64,000 nt of DNA from Phytoactinopolyspora alkaliphila (GTDB taxonomy: Bacteria; Actinomycetota; Actinomycetes; Jiangellales; Jiangellaceae): assembly GCF_010550695.1 (NCBI RefSeq), contig NZ_JAAGOB010000013.1, positions 1 through 64,000 on the forward strand, written 5' to 3'. A program made the position numbers and the translations under genes. This document shows, one piece after another, positions 29,964-37,268 of this stretch (the first letter of the stretch is position 1; each line of letters starts with the position of its first letter). The notes beneath the pieces are model-generated. The model saw nothing but the letters and a program-made list of their open reading frames with translations, had not been told where the DNA came from and did no database searches.

Positions 29964-30881
29964 ATGGGCCGAGCAGTGGTGTTCGACGAGTACGGCGATG
30001 CTGAGGTGCTGCGGGTCGTCGACGCCGATCCGCCGGTACCCGGACCCGGAAAGGTGCGGATCCGGGTCCGCGCAGCTGGCCTGCAGCCGTTCGACGTCAA
30101 GCTCCGGCGCGGCGACACAGCCGACTGGGCCCCGGCGAGATTTCCGCAAGGCGGTGGGTCCGAGGCAGCGGGTGTGGTCGACGCTCTTGGCGACGGAGTC
30201 ACAAGATTCGCCGCGGGCGACGAGATCCTGGGCGGGACCACCGGGCCGGCACATGCCGAATACGCGCTCGCGAAGGTGGACGACCTTATCGTCAAGCCGG
30301 CCAACATGCCCTGGGACGAAGCGGGAGCGCTGTCGGCATCCGGGCAGACCGCCCATGCCGCCCTGACCGCTTTGGGGGTGCGGGCAGGGGAGACGGTGCT
30401 GATTCACGCTGCCGCGGGCGGAGTCGGATCGATGGCCGTGCAACTCGTACGGGCGTGGGGCGGCGTCGTCGTCGGAACCGCGAGCGAGCGCAACCACGCC
30501 TACCTGCGTGAGCTGGGAGCTGTCCCGGTCACGTACGGAGACGGGCTCGTGCAGCGGGTCCGCCAGGCGGCCCCCGGCGGGGTGGACGCCGTCCTCGACG
30601 CGGTGGGCACCCGCGAAGTGCTGGACGCCTCCGTCGAACTGGTTCCGGACCGGAACCGGATCGGCACCATCGCCGGTCAGGAGTTCGCGGGTGACCTGGG
30701 CATCCGTTCGCTCGGCCTGGAACGCTCCGCCGGCCGGCTGGCCGAGCTGGTCAGCCTGTACGACGACGGGCGGCTGCGGGTCCACGTGCATGCGACCTAC
30801 CCGCTTGAGGACGCCGCTGCGGCGCACCGCGAGGTCGAAAGCGGGCACGTGCGCGGCAAGATCGTGCTTACCGTGTCATAG
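29964..30881 (+). CDS. Zinc-free medium-chain dehydrogenase, quinone oxidoreductase type
   Basis: 305 residues. N-terminal GroES-like domain (VRAAGLQPFDVKLRRGDTAD) without zinc ligands, then the NADPH-binding Rossmann domain with VLIHAAAGGVGSMAVQLVRA, matching the AAxGGVGxxAxQ motif of NADPH:quinone reductases. ASGQTAHAALTALGV precedes it as usual. Divergent from the MpaB-like gene with 111 bases between them. Confidence 0.93.
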   Translation: MGRAVVFDEYGDAEVLRVVDADPPVPGPGKVRIRVRAAGLQPFDVKLRRGDTADWAPARFPQGGGSEAAGVVDALGDGVTRFAAGDEILGGTTGPAHAEYALAKVDDLIVKPANMPWDEAGALSASGQTAHAALTALGVRAGETVLIHAAAGGVGSMAVQLVRAWGGVVVGTASERNHAYLRELGAVPVTYGDGLVQRVRQAAPGGVDAVLDAVGTREVLDASVELVPDRNRIGTIAGQEFAGDLGIRSLGLERSAGRLAELVSLYDDGRLRVHVHATYPLEDAAAAHREVESGHVRGKIVLTVS

Positions 30882-30963
30882 GGAAGTATGGGGGTAGCCA
30901 GGCGTGACGCCGGAATCGTCTGCCGTCTCCCTGCTTCGGGCGACGAGGATCCATGCCGTGACT

Positions 30964-31001
30964 ACCGACATTGTCCGGGTGATTGCCCGGACAATGTCGG
31001 T
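30964..31001. repeat. Hairpin repeat with ACCGACATTGTCCGGG arms, copy 1
   Basis: A perfect 16-bp stem (30964-30979 with 30986-31001) with a 6-nt loop. A second copy lies at 32006-32043 with the same arm sequence and the same preceding CT. The two copies bracket the MerR and MFS relics and the rhodanese gene. This may be a REP-like element or the mark of a small inserted unit. Confidence 0.75.
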
Positions 31002-31028
31002 TCACTGCCCGACAAGGCGTCGCACACG

Positions 31029-31059
31029 TTGACCCTCAACCTGGTTGAGATGGCAAGGT
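31029..31059 (+). promoter_or_regulatory. MerR-type promoter/operator
   Basis: TTGACC (31029-31034) is followed directly by the perfect dyad CTCAAC-CTG-GTTGAG (31035-31049) and, after a spacer of 19 bases, CAAGGT as a possible -10. A dyad lying in an over-long 19-bp spacer after TTGACC is the arrangement bound and untwisted by MerR-family activators such as SoxR. It precedes the broken MerR gene by 17 bases and was probably its autoregulatory site. Confidence 0.7.
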
Positions 31060-31066
31060 GCGATCC

Positions 31067-31333
31067 ATGGACGACGAGCGGCTGGACGACGAGCAGGTGG
31101 ACCACGATCTGCGCGGCATCGGGCAGATGGCCCGAGCGAGCGGGCTGAGCGTCAGCGCTCTGCGTTTCTACGACCGTGCCGGCGTCCTGGTGTCCGCCGT
31201 CACTGACCCCGGTTCCGGGTATCGCCGCTACGCGCCCGATCAGGTACACGCCGCTCGGCTGGTGGCCGGGTTTGGCGCTGGCAGCCGGGCTTCGGCATCC
31301 GGCCCGCGCCGGCGGTGGCCGCGGCCCTGGTGA
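31067..31333 (+). pseudogene. Truncated MerR-family regulator
   Basis: The N-terminal winged helix-turn-helix is intact (GIGQMARASGLSVSALRFYD, then GYRRYAPDQVHAARLVAG). MerR proteins continue with a long dimerisation helix, but here the reading frame leaves homology after VAGF and ends in an arginine-rich tail after about 89 codons. From that point another frame encodes the end of a membrane transporter, so a deletion appears to have joined two genes. GTG 31058 is an alternative start. Confidence 0.65.
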
Positions 31334-31594
31334 CCGGCTTCGGCACCGGGCTGTTCACCACCCATGTGGTGCCCATGGTGCTCGGCAATGCCCCGCGCAC
31401 GCACCCTTGCCCGCGTCCAGGCCGTCGTCCTCATCGCCCAGTCGGCCCCCTTGCTGCTCACCAACAACGGGCCCGGCCTGCTCGCTGATGCGACTCGAGC
31501 CGATCTGGTGATCGGCGTCTGCGCGGGCAGCCTGATCATGTGCACGCTGGTGGCGCTGTCCTCTCCGGCACTGCGCGGGCATCGGACCCGGTGA
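31274..31594 (+). pseudogene. Fragment of an MFS-type transporter (last helices)
   Basis: Beginning in the frame that reads WRWQPGFGIRPAPAVAAALV, then TGFGTGLFTTHVVPMVLGNA, and after a frameshift near 31400 continuing TLARVQAVVLIAQSAPLLLT and VIGVCAGSLIMCTLVALSSP to the TGA at 31594. These are hydrophobic helices like the final ones of a major-facilitator protein. No start and at least one frame change make this a relic. With the MerR head upstream it looks like the remains of a regulator-efflux pair. Confidence 0.5.
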
Positions 31595-31619
31595 GCCTGG
31601 CCTTCCGGTGCTGCTGGGG

Positions 31620-31979
31620 TCACCGCCTCAGCAGCCGCCGCCACAGTGACCGAGTGCGGCGCCGTCCGGGCTCGGCTCCCGTGACCACCGGGTGCCCGGC
31701 CGCTGCCCACGCCTTGGTCCCGCCCCGCAGCGAGAACGACGTCCGGCCGGTCCGCGCCAGCGCGGTGGCGCCGCGGAGCGATCGGATGCCCGTCGAACAC
31801 ACAGTGACCACCTGGCCGCGGGGGAGCTCCCCCTCGCGGACCGCCAGCTCGCGCAGCGGGATGTTCACAGCTCCGGCGACGTGGCCGGCGGCGAACTCCT
31901 CAGGCGAACGGACGTCGACGATGAGGTCACCGGCCATCCACATGGCGTAGGCGGTGGGGACGTCGATCTCTTCGCTCAC
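31620..31979 (-). CDS. Rhodanese-domain protein
   Basis: 119 residues, single rhodanese domain. LIVDVRSPEEFAAGHVAGAV, NIPLREL, the active-site loop VCSTGIRS with the catalytic Cys, and GGTKAWAAAGHPV are all present. Rhodaneses carry persulfide sulfur on this Cys. A basic tail RRRTRSLWRRLLRR follows. Stands between the MFS relic and hairpin copy 2. Confidence 0.92.
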   Translation of the reverse strand: MSEEIDVPTAYAMWMAGDLIVDVRSPEEFAAGHVAGAVNIPLRELAVREGELPRGQVVTVCSTGIRSLRGATALARTGRTSFSLRGGTKAWAAAGHPVVTGAEPGRRRTRSLWRRLLRR

Positions 31980-32005
31980 GGTGCCGTCGTGCCCTCCGTT
32001 TGTCT

Positions 32006-32043
32006 ACCGACATTGTCCGGGTGATCACCCGGACGATGTCGGT
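32006..32043. repeat. Hairpin repeat with ACCGACATTGTCCGGG arms, copy 2
   Basis: Same left arm as copy 1 (30964), right arm CCCGGACGATGTCGGT with one change that still allows a G-U pair. Here the 6-nt loop TGATCA is itself a palindrome, so the whole 38-bp element is almost fully symmetrical. It lies just upstream of the rhodanese start on the minus strand, in its promoter region. Confidence 0.75.
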
Positions 32044-32095
32044 TCGCTTGGCTTGGTGCCGGCTGCCGGATCCGTCCTTGCCGCTGCGCCCTGGT

Positions 32096-32419
32096 TCACC
32101 CCTGGATTGGACGCAGCCGCAGCACGTCATCGGTGAGGTCGGCGATGCGCAGGACGGCGTCGGTTCCGCCGTCGGGGCCGAGCAGCCGGAGGGTATCTTC
32201 GCTGTCGCCGCTCCAAGTCTGCTCGTCCGAGGCCACCGGCGCGTCCACCGGGCCGAGCGCCCAGCGGACGAAGGTGCCGTCCGGGCGGAACTCGATGCCG
32301 TCGCGGCTCCGGGCTGGCGGCAGTGGGTACTCGGCCGGCCGGTAGACACGGATGTCCTCGGTGTCCTCCTCCTGCATGTGGACCCAGCGGCGGAAGAGTC
32401 CGGGCGGCAAAACAGGCAT
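32096..32419 (-). CDS. Conserved hypothetical protein (107 aa)
   Basis: Begins MPVLPPGLFRRWVHMQEEDT and contains RVYRPAEYPLPPARSRDGIE and FRPDGTFVRWALGPVDAPV. The residues WVHxxEEDT...VYRPxxxPxPPxR...GxxxxxDGxF recur in a family of small actinomycete proteins that I recall only as hypothetical. Soluble, no signal peptide. ATG 32419 is chosen as the family-like start; ATG 32434 is also in frame. Confidence 0.7.
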   Translation of the reverse strand: MPVLPPGLFRRWVHMQEEDTEDIRVYRPAEYPLPPARSRDGIEFRPDGTFVRWALGPVDAPVASDEQTWSGDSEDTLRLLGPDGGTDAVLRIADLTDDVLRLRPIQG

Positions 32420-32444
32420 GCTTCCAGTGTGCACGCTTGCGGGA

Positions 32445-32519
32445 CAGCGAGCCCGGGAATCAGCGAGCCCGGCGGGTCAGCCGGCTTGGCTCAGTGAGCC
32501 AGGGATCCGTGAGCCAGGG
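32445..32519. repeat. Imperfect tandem repeat, about 15.5-bp period
   Basis: Four recognisable copies of a 13-bp unit: CAGCGAGCCCGGG (32445), CAGCGAGCCCGGC (32461), CAGTGAGCCAGGG (32492) and CCGTGAGCCAGGG (32507), with a degenerate unit near 32478. Spacing is 16, 31 and 15 bases. It lies in the gap between two minus-strand genes and upstream of the 107-aa protein start. Confidence 0.6.
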
Positions 32520-32552
32520 TCTGCCAGTCCGCGGTCCACGCTCTGCCGGCGA

Positions 32553-33077
32553 TCAGGGGATATGGCCCAGCGGCCAGCGCTCACCGGTGCCGCTGTCGAT
32601 CAGCGCCGCCCGGTCGGCTCGGACCTTCAACGGCACGACGTCGTTGACCGCCGCCGCGATCTTCGGCAGCGCGGCGAGCTGAACCCGCGGCGCGAGAGTG
32701 CAATGCGGTATCCAGGCACCGGGAAGGTAGTTGTGGTGCAGTTGCGCACCCGTAGCCACCAAGGCCTCCGCAATCCTTGCCTGCCTGGCCACGACGTTCG
32801 CGTCCATGGCGGGGATCAGCCAGGTCCGGCCTCTGGGGAACGTGCCGACACCGTCGAAGGACAGCTCCACCGGCCCGCCGTCGGGTACCTGCTCGACGGC
32901 CGACCGGACGTCGTCCAGACACCATTCCCGCAGCACGGCATAGGAGAGATGCGGGACGTGGCGGCCATGGGTGTGGGAGCGCAACGTGGGAACGCCGCCT
33001 TCCTCCAACCGGTCCCAGAGCCGGCGCACGGCTCGCTCGGATCGGGCGTCGAAGAGCAGGCACACCGCCAGAGCCAC
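32553..33077 (-). CDS. 2H phosphoesterase / 2'-5' RNA ligase family protein
   Basis: 174 residues with both catalytic HxT/S motifs in place: HGRHVPHLSYAVL (HLS) and GAWIPHCTLAPR (HCT), the two-histidine pair that hydrolyses or forms 2'-5' or 2',3'-cyclic phosphate bonds. In contrast to the relic at 4236-4676 this copy is intact. The start MALAVCLLFDARSERAV is normal. It follows the metalloprotease gene with a 9-base gap and is probably co-transcribed with it. Confidence 0.88.
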   Translation of the reverse strand: MALAVCLLFDARSERAVRRLWDRLEEGGVPTLRSHTHGRHVPHLSYAVLREWCLDDVRSAVEQVPDGGPVELSFDGVGTFPRGRTWLIPAMDANVVARQARIAEALVATGAQLHHNYLPGAWIPHCTLAPRVQLAALPKIAAAVNDVVPLKVRADRAALIDSGTGERWPLGHIP

Positions 33078-33086
33078 GACTCCACA

Positions 33087-34067
33087 CTAGTGTCCGGCGG
33101 AAGCCTGGCCGGCGGTCGACGCGGTTCCCGTCGCCGCGGTGCCGGCTGACGGGCTTCCGGCTGGTGCGGTGAGCAATGCCGCACGAGGGCCGGACAAGGC
33201 GGCGTTCATCCGCTCCACCTGCCCGGCCGTGAACATCGCCATGCAGGCGTCGTCGGTGTAGTCCATGAAATTCATGAACATATCGCCGTGCGGACCGTTG
33301 GCGCAGCTGACGGTGGGATAGGTGGGGCGGCCCTGGTTCGGGCCGCCCTGGTTGGGGGTGTCGTCGACGAAATCGCTGCCGTGGCAGCCTTCGCCGTCGT
33401 CGCCCCAGATGTGGCGCAGGTTGAGCCAGTGGCCTACCTCGTGCGTGGTGGTGCGACCGCCGTCGAACGGAGTGATCGCGGTGCCGGTGGTGCCGAAGGC
33501 GGTATGGGTGATCACCACGCCGTCCGTGGTGGGCGGGCCGCTGGGAAACTGCGCGTAGCCCAGCACGCCGCCGGCCAGCTGGCAGACCCAGATGTTCAGG
33601 TAATGCTCGGCCGGCCAGGCGTCGGAGCCGCCGGTGGCTCCCGCCTTGACCGAGTCGTCGGTGCCGAAGGCAGGCACGGACGTAGGTACCCGGATGATGC
33701 CGCTGGTCGGCTCGCCGTCCGGATCCTCCTCCGCCAGGAAGAACTCCACACGCGCGTCGCCGACGAGACCGCGCCACACCTCCGGAATGAGGGCGATGTC
33801 CGGCGTCTCCCCGCGGAAATCCCGGTTCAGCACCTCGATCTGGCCGGCCACCTGCTCGTCGCCGACGTCGTCGGGCGACTCCCGCACCACATGGACGACC
33901 ACGGGGATCCGGGCGACCTCCTGCCGCGCCGCCTCGGGACGCCGGAAGGTGAAGTTCTCCAGCTCGGCGCACCGGCCCGCGTATCCCGGCGCGGAGTCCA
34001 GCAGCCGGCGGTGCACCGGCATGGTCGCGCATCGCTGCGGGGTCGCGACGTAGGGCAGCTCAGTCAC
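33087..34067 (-). CDS. Zinc metalloprotease, pappalysin-like (M43)
   Basis: 326 residues. The zinc site THEVGHWLNLRHIWGDD fits HExxHxxGxxH, and the Met-turn MNFMDYTDDACMAMFT follows 60 residues later, both hallmarks of M43 metzincins. RIPVVVHVVRESPDDVGDEQ, which opens the catalytic domain, is also typical. The annotated start gives no signal peptide (MTELPYVATPQRCATMP), unusual for a family that is mostly secreted; a start further upstream is not available. Substrates unknown. Confidence 0.9.
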   Translation of the reverse strand: MTELPYVATPQRCATMPVHRRLLDSAPGYAGRCAELENFTFRRPEAARQEVARIPVVVHVVRESPDDVGDEQVAGQIEVLNRDFRGETPDIALIPEVWRGLVGDARVEFFLAEEDPDGEPTSGIIRVPTSVPAFGTDDSVKAGATGGSDAWPAEHYLNIWVCQLAGGVLGYAQFPSGPPTTDGVVITHTAFGTTGTAITPFDGGRTTTHEVGHWLNLRHIWGDDGEGCHGSDFVDDTPNQGGPNQGRPTYPTVSCANGPHGDMFMNFMDYTDDACMAMFTAGQVERMNAALSGPRAALLTAPAGSPSAGTAATGTASTAGQASAGH

Positions 34068-34346
34068 ACTCCGACGTTATCGCCGGCTTCGGGGGAAGAT
34101 CACGTCAACGGTGAACAGAGGGCAGAAACAGCAGGCTCCACGCCAGCGTGAGGGCGGTCGATCCGACCCACATGGCGGGGTTGGATGCCGCCGGGCTCGT
34201 CACCCGGACACCGCGTGGGACGAAATGTCCCATATGCCCGGACGGCGCCTGCGGACCGCTGTTCTCGGATTGACGATCAGGAACTCACCTGGTCAAGTAG
34301 CCGTTGGGGGAGATGTCAGGGTGTGGGCGGAGCTACGGGGACTCGG

Positions 34347-35111
34347 ATGACCATGCGTGAACAGGCGGAGACGGGACAGCCACGCTCGGGCGCGAGGGTG
34401 CGGGGCACGCCACCACGGCGCAGCGTGCCCGCGATGATCGCGGGCGGGTTCGGGGAACTGCTGCTGACCGCTGGTGCGCTCGTCCTCCTCTTCGTGGTCT
34501 ACCTTCTGTGGGGAACCGGCCTGCAGACGGCGGCTGCGCAGGACGACCTTCGCGGCCAGCTCGATCTTGGCGGTTCAGCGAGCTCGTCGCAGGACGGCTC
34601 GTCGCCGGACGAGTCGGACAGCTCATCGGACAGGTCGCTGGATGAGCTGGCTCTCGGTGACGCGTACGGCATCATCCGGATCCCCCGCTTCGGTGACGAC
34701 TGGGAATGGGTGATCGTCCAGGGAGTCGAGGACGATGATCTGCGCAATGGCCCCGGGCACTATCCGGACAGTGCCAATCCGGGGGAGCTGGGAAACTTCG
34801 CCGTCGCGGCGCATCGGTCCGGTCATGGCGAGCCGTTCGCCCCGTTCCCGCGATTGCACGTGGGTGACATCGTGGAGATCGAGACCGTCGACGGCACCTT
34901 CGTCTACAAGCTCGACGACGCCCCCGACGGCGACTCCGACGGGAATCGCATCTCGATCAGCGACAGCTGGGTGGTGGACCCGGTCCCGGGCCAGCCGCGG
35001 GATGCCGAGCCGGTGGAGAAGCGGATTACCCTGACTACGTGCTGGCCGCGGTTCGGCTCGTCCCACCGCATGTACGCGACCGGAGTTCTGATCGAGGAGG
35101 AACAGCGTTAG
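34347..35111 (+). CDS. Class E sortase
   Basis: 254 residues. N-terminal cytoplasmic arm, one signal-anchor helix (GELLLTAGALVLLFVVYLLW), a Ser/Asp-rich linker and the sortase barrel. Catalytic residues are visible: His in VAAHRSGHGEPF, the Cys232 in ITLTTCWPRFGSS, and Arg in SSHRMYATG. The TLTTC form and the actinomycete anchor layout mark class E, which ligates LAxTG-type surface proteins to the wall. No substrate gene with such a signal is seen nearby. The stop is immediately followed by the start of a tiny membrane protein. Confidence 0.92.
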   Translation: MTMREQAETGQPRSGARVRGTPPRRSVPAMIAGGFGELLLTAGALVLLFVVYLLWGTGLQTAAAQDDLRGQLDLGGSASSSQDGSSPDESDSSSDRSLDELALGDAYGIIRIPRFGDDWEWVIVQGVEDDDLRNGPGHYPDSANPGELGNFAVAAHRSGHGEPFAPFPRLHVGDIVEIETVDGTFVYKLDDAPDGDSDGNRISISDSWVVDPVPGQPRDAEPVEKRITLTTCWPRFGSSHRMYATGVLIEEEQR

Positions 35112-35267
35112 ATGTATGCCTGGGTGTGGCGCCACCTGCCCGGACCGTGGCCGGTCCGGCTGGTCATCTTCCTGATCCTACTCGCAGCGATCGTGTACGC
35201 GCTGTTCATCTGGGTCTTTCCCTGGGTTGAGGAGACTCTGGAGATCAGCGAGGTCACCGTCGGCTGA
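35112..35267 (+). CDS. Small membrane protein paired with sortase E (51 aa)
   Basis: Begins MYAWVWRHLPGPWPVRL, followed by one helix VIFLILLAAIVYALFIWVFP and the tail WVEETLEISEVTVG. I recall nearly identical 50-residue proteins (MYxWxWRHLPG...VFPW...DVTV) directly downstream of class E sortases in many actinomycetes. The ATG abuts the sortase TAG with no gap. Function unknown; a sortase accessory or membrane anchor role is inferred from the fixed association. Confidence 0.85.
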   Translation: MYAWVWRHLPGPWPVRLVIFLILLAAIVYALFIWVFPWVEETLEISEVTVG

Positions 35268-35432
35268 CGCCGGCCTACCGCCTGCGCTCGCGTCCCGCGA
35301 CCCATCTGCTCCTGGTGGGCGGACCGGGTCTTCTCATGCTGCCCGGGAACCGGCAGGGTAGGAGTGCCCGGAGCGGACGGACGACGTGTCCCGGCCGCGC
35401 GGGCGGAGTGCCCGGACCGTGAGGAGCAGGCC

Positions 35433-37268
35433 ATGACGTGGAAACGGCAGAGTCGAATGGGAGCCGTCGCCGTGACGGCGACGGTGCTGGCAGCGGGGCT
35501 TCTCGGGCCCGCGCACGCCGGAGACGCAGACCCGCAGGGGCGCGGTGGGCCGAAGGAGCCACCGAAGACGCCGGTGGCCGTCGGGATTGGCGGCGCCGTC
35601 TCCACGGTGGACGCGGATGCCACCGCCGCGGGCCTGCGGATGTTGCGCCGTGGCGGCACCGCCGTGGACGCCGCGGTCGCCGCCGCGGCCGCGCTGGGCG
35701 TGACCGAGCCGTTCTCAGCCGGCATCGGCGGCGGCGGGTTCTTCGTCTACTACGACGCCGCGTCTGGCACGGTCTCCACGCTCGACGGCCGGGAGACGGC
35801 GCCGGCTACGGCGGGAGCGGATCTCCTGCTCGACCCGGAGGCCGGCGAACCCCTGCCCTTCCAGGAGGCGCGGGTCAGCGGCCTGTCCATCGGCACGCCC
35901 GGCACGCTTCAGACGTGGGACGACGCGCTCGACCGCTGGGGCAGGTTCTCCCTGCGGACCACCCTGCAGCCGGCGATCCGCCTGGCCAGGAGTGGGTTCG
36001 TCGTCGATGAGACCTTCCATTCCCAGGTAGAGGACAATGCGGATATCTTCGCCGACTTCCCGGCATCCGCCGAGCTGTTCCTGCCGGATGGAGCACCGCC
36101 CGAGGTCGGCACAAAGCTGCGTAATCGGGACCTGGCCGACACATACAAGCTGATCGCCAAGCACGGCACCGACGTCTTCTACTCCGGTGAGATCGCGGAG
36201 GAGATCGCCGCGACGGTCCAGGCACCTCCGGTGGCCGACGATGCGGAGCGCGTCGTCCGTTCCGGCGAGCTCAGTGTCGACGACCTTGCCGGCTACCGGG
36301 TGATCGAGCGCGAGCCGACGCTCGTCGAGTACGACGGTCTGGAGGTCTACGGCATGGGCCCGCCGTCGTCGGGCGGATCCACCGTGGGAGAGGCGCTCAA
36401 CATCCTGGAGAACTTCGAGCTCGACTCCGGCGACGAGGCCTCTGCCCTGCACGTGTACCTGGAGGCCAGCGCGCTGGCGTTCGCGGATCGCAACCGTTAC
36501 GTCGGCGACCCCGACGTGATCGACGTGCCACTCGCCGAGCTGCTCTCCCAGGGGTTCGCCGACGAGCGGGCGTGTGAGATCGACCCGGATCAGGCGGCAC
36601 CGAAGCCGGTGGCGCCGGGCAGCCCGGACGGAGACTACGCCCCGTGCGGTGAGTCCGCCGATGCTGCCGGGGCTGTCCCGGGTGGCGGCTCGACCACCCA
36701 TCTGACCACAGCCGACCGGTGGGGCAACGTCGTGTCCTACACGCTGACCATCGAGCAGACCGGCGGCAGCGGGATCACCGTCCCCGGCCGTGGGTTCCTG
36801 CTGAACAACGAGCTGACCGACTTCAACGCCGTGCCCACCCAGGGCGATGCGCCGGATCCGAACCTGCCCGGCCCGGGCAAGCGGCCGCGCTCGTCGATGT
36901 CTCCCACCATCGTGCTCGATGAGGGGGAGCCCTTCCTTGCACTGGGCAGTCCCGGCGGCGCCACCATCATCACCACGGTCCTGCAGACGCTGCTCAACCG
37001 GATCGATCTCGGTATGGATCTTCCGGACGCGGTGGCGGCGCCGCGGCTGTCGCAGCGCAACGGCGCGGTCACCAACGCCGAGCCGGCGGCACTCGGGACG
37101 CCGGTGGCTGCCGAGCTGGAGGAGCTGGGTCACGTGTTCAGCGAGACTGCCGAGATCGGCGCGGTGACCGGCATCGAGTTCCTGCCCCGTGGGCGGATGA
37201 TGGCGGTCGCGGAGCCGGAGCGGCGTGGCGGAGGCAGCGCGGGAGTGCTGGTCCCGGTCAGGCGCTGA
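35433..37268 (+). CDS. ggt: Gamma-glutamyltransferase (secreted)
   Basis: 611 residues. A signal peptide (MTWKRQSRMGAVAVTATVLA to about PAHA) sends it across the membrane. The proenzyme cleaves itself before Thr421 in GGSTTHLTTADRWGNVVSYT, making that Thr the nucleophile; the GIGGGGFFVYYD loop and RPRSSMSPTIVL of the active site are present. Hydrolyses or transfers the gamma-glutamyl group of glutathione. ATG 35433 is supported by GAGGAG 7 bases upstream. The last 11 bases overlap the convergent oxidase-like gene. Confidence 0.94.
   Translation: MTWKRQSRMGAVAVTATVLAAGLLGPAHAGDADPQGRGGPKEPPKTPVAVGIGGAVSTVDADATAAGLRMLRRGGTAVDAAVAAAAALGVTEPFSAGIGGGGFFVYYDAASGTVSTLDGRETAPATAGADLLLDPEAGEPLPFQEARVSGLSIGTPGTLQTWDDALDRWGRFSLRTTLQPAIRLARSGFVVDETFHSQVEDNADIFADFPASAELFLPDGAPPEVGTKLRNRDLADTYKLIAKHGTDVFYSGEIAEEIAATVQAPPVADDAERVVRSGELSVDDLAGYRVIEREPTLVEYDGLEVYGMGPPSSGGSTVGEALNILENFELDSGDEASALHVYLEASALAFADRNRYVGDPDVIDVPLAELLSQGFADERACEIDPDQAAPKPVAPGSPDGDYAPCGESADAAGAVPGGGSTTHLTTADRWGNVVSYTLTIEQTGGSGITVPGRGFLLNNELTDFNAVPTQGDAPDPNLPGPGKRPRSSMSPTIVLDEGEPFLALGSPGGATIITTVLQTLLNRIDLGMDLPDAVAAPRLSQRNGAVTNAEPAALGTPVAAELEELGHVFSETAEIGAVTGIEFLPRGRMMAVAEPERRGGGSAGVLVPVRR

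Noticed and set aside
35715-37133. 472-codon minus-strand frame opposite gamma-glutamyltransferase
   Set aside because: Arg/Leu/Gly-rich antisense product; the plus strand shows signal peptide and catalytic Thr.
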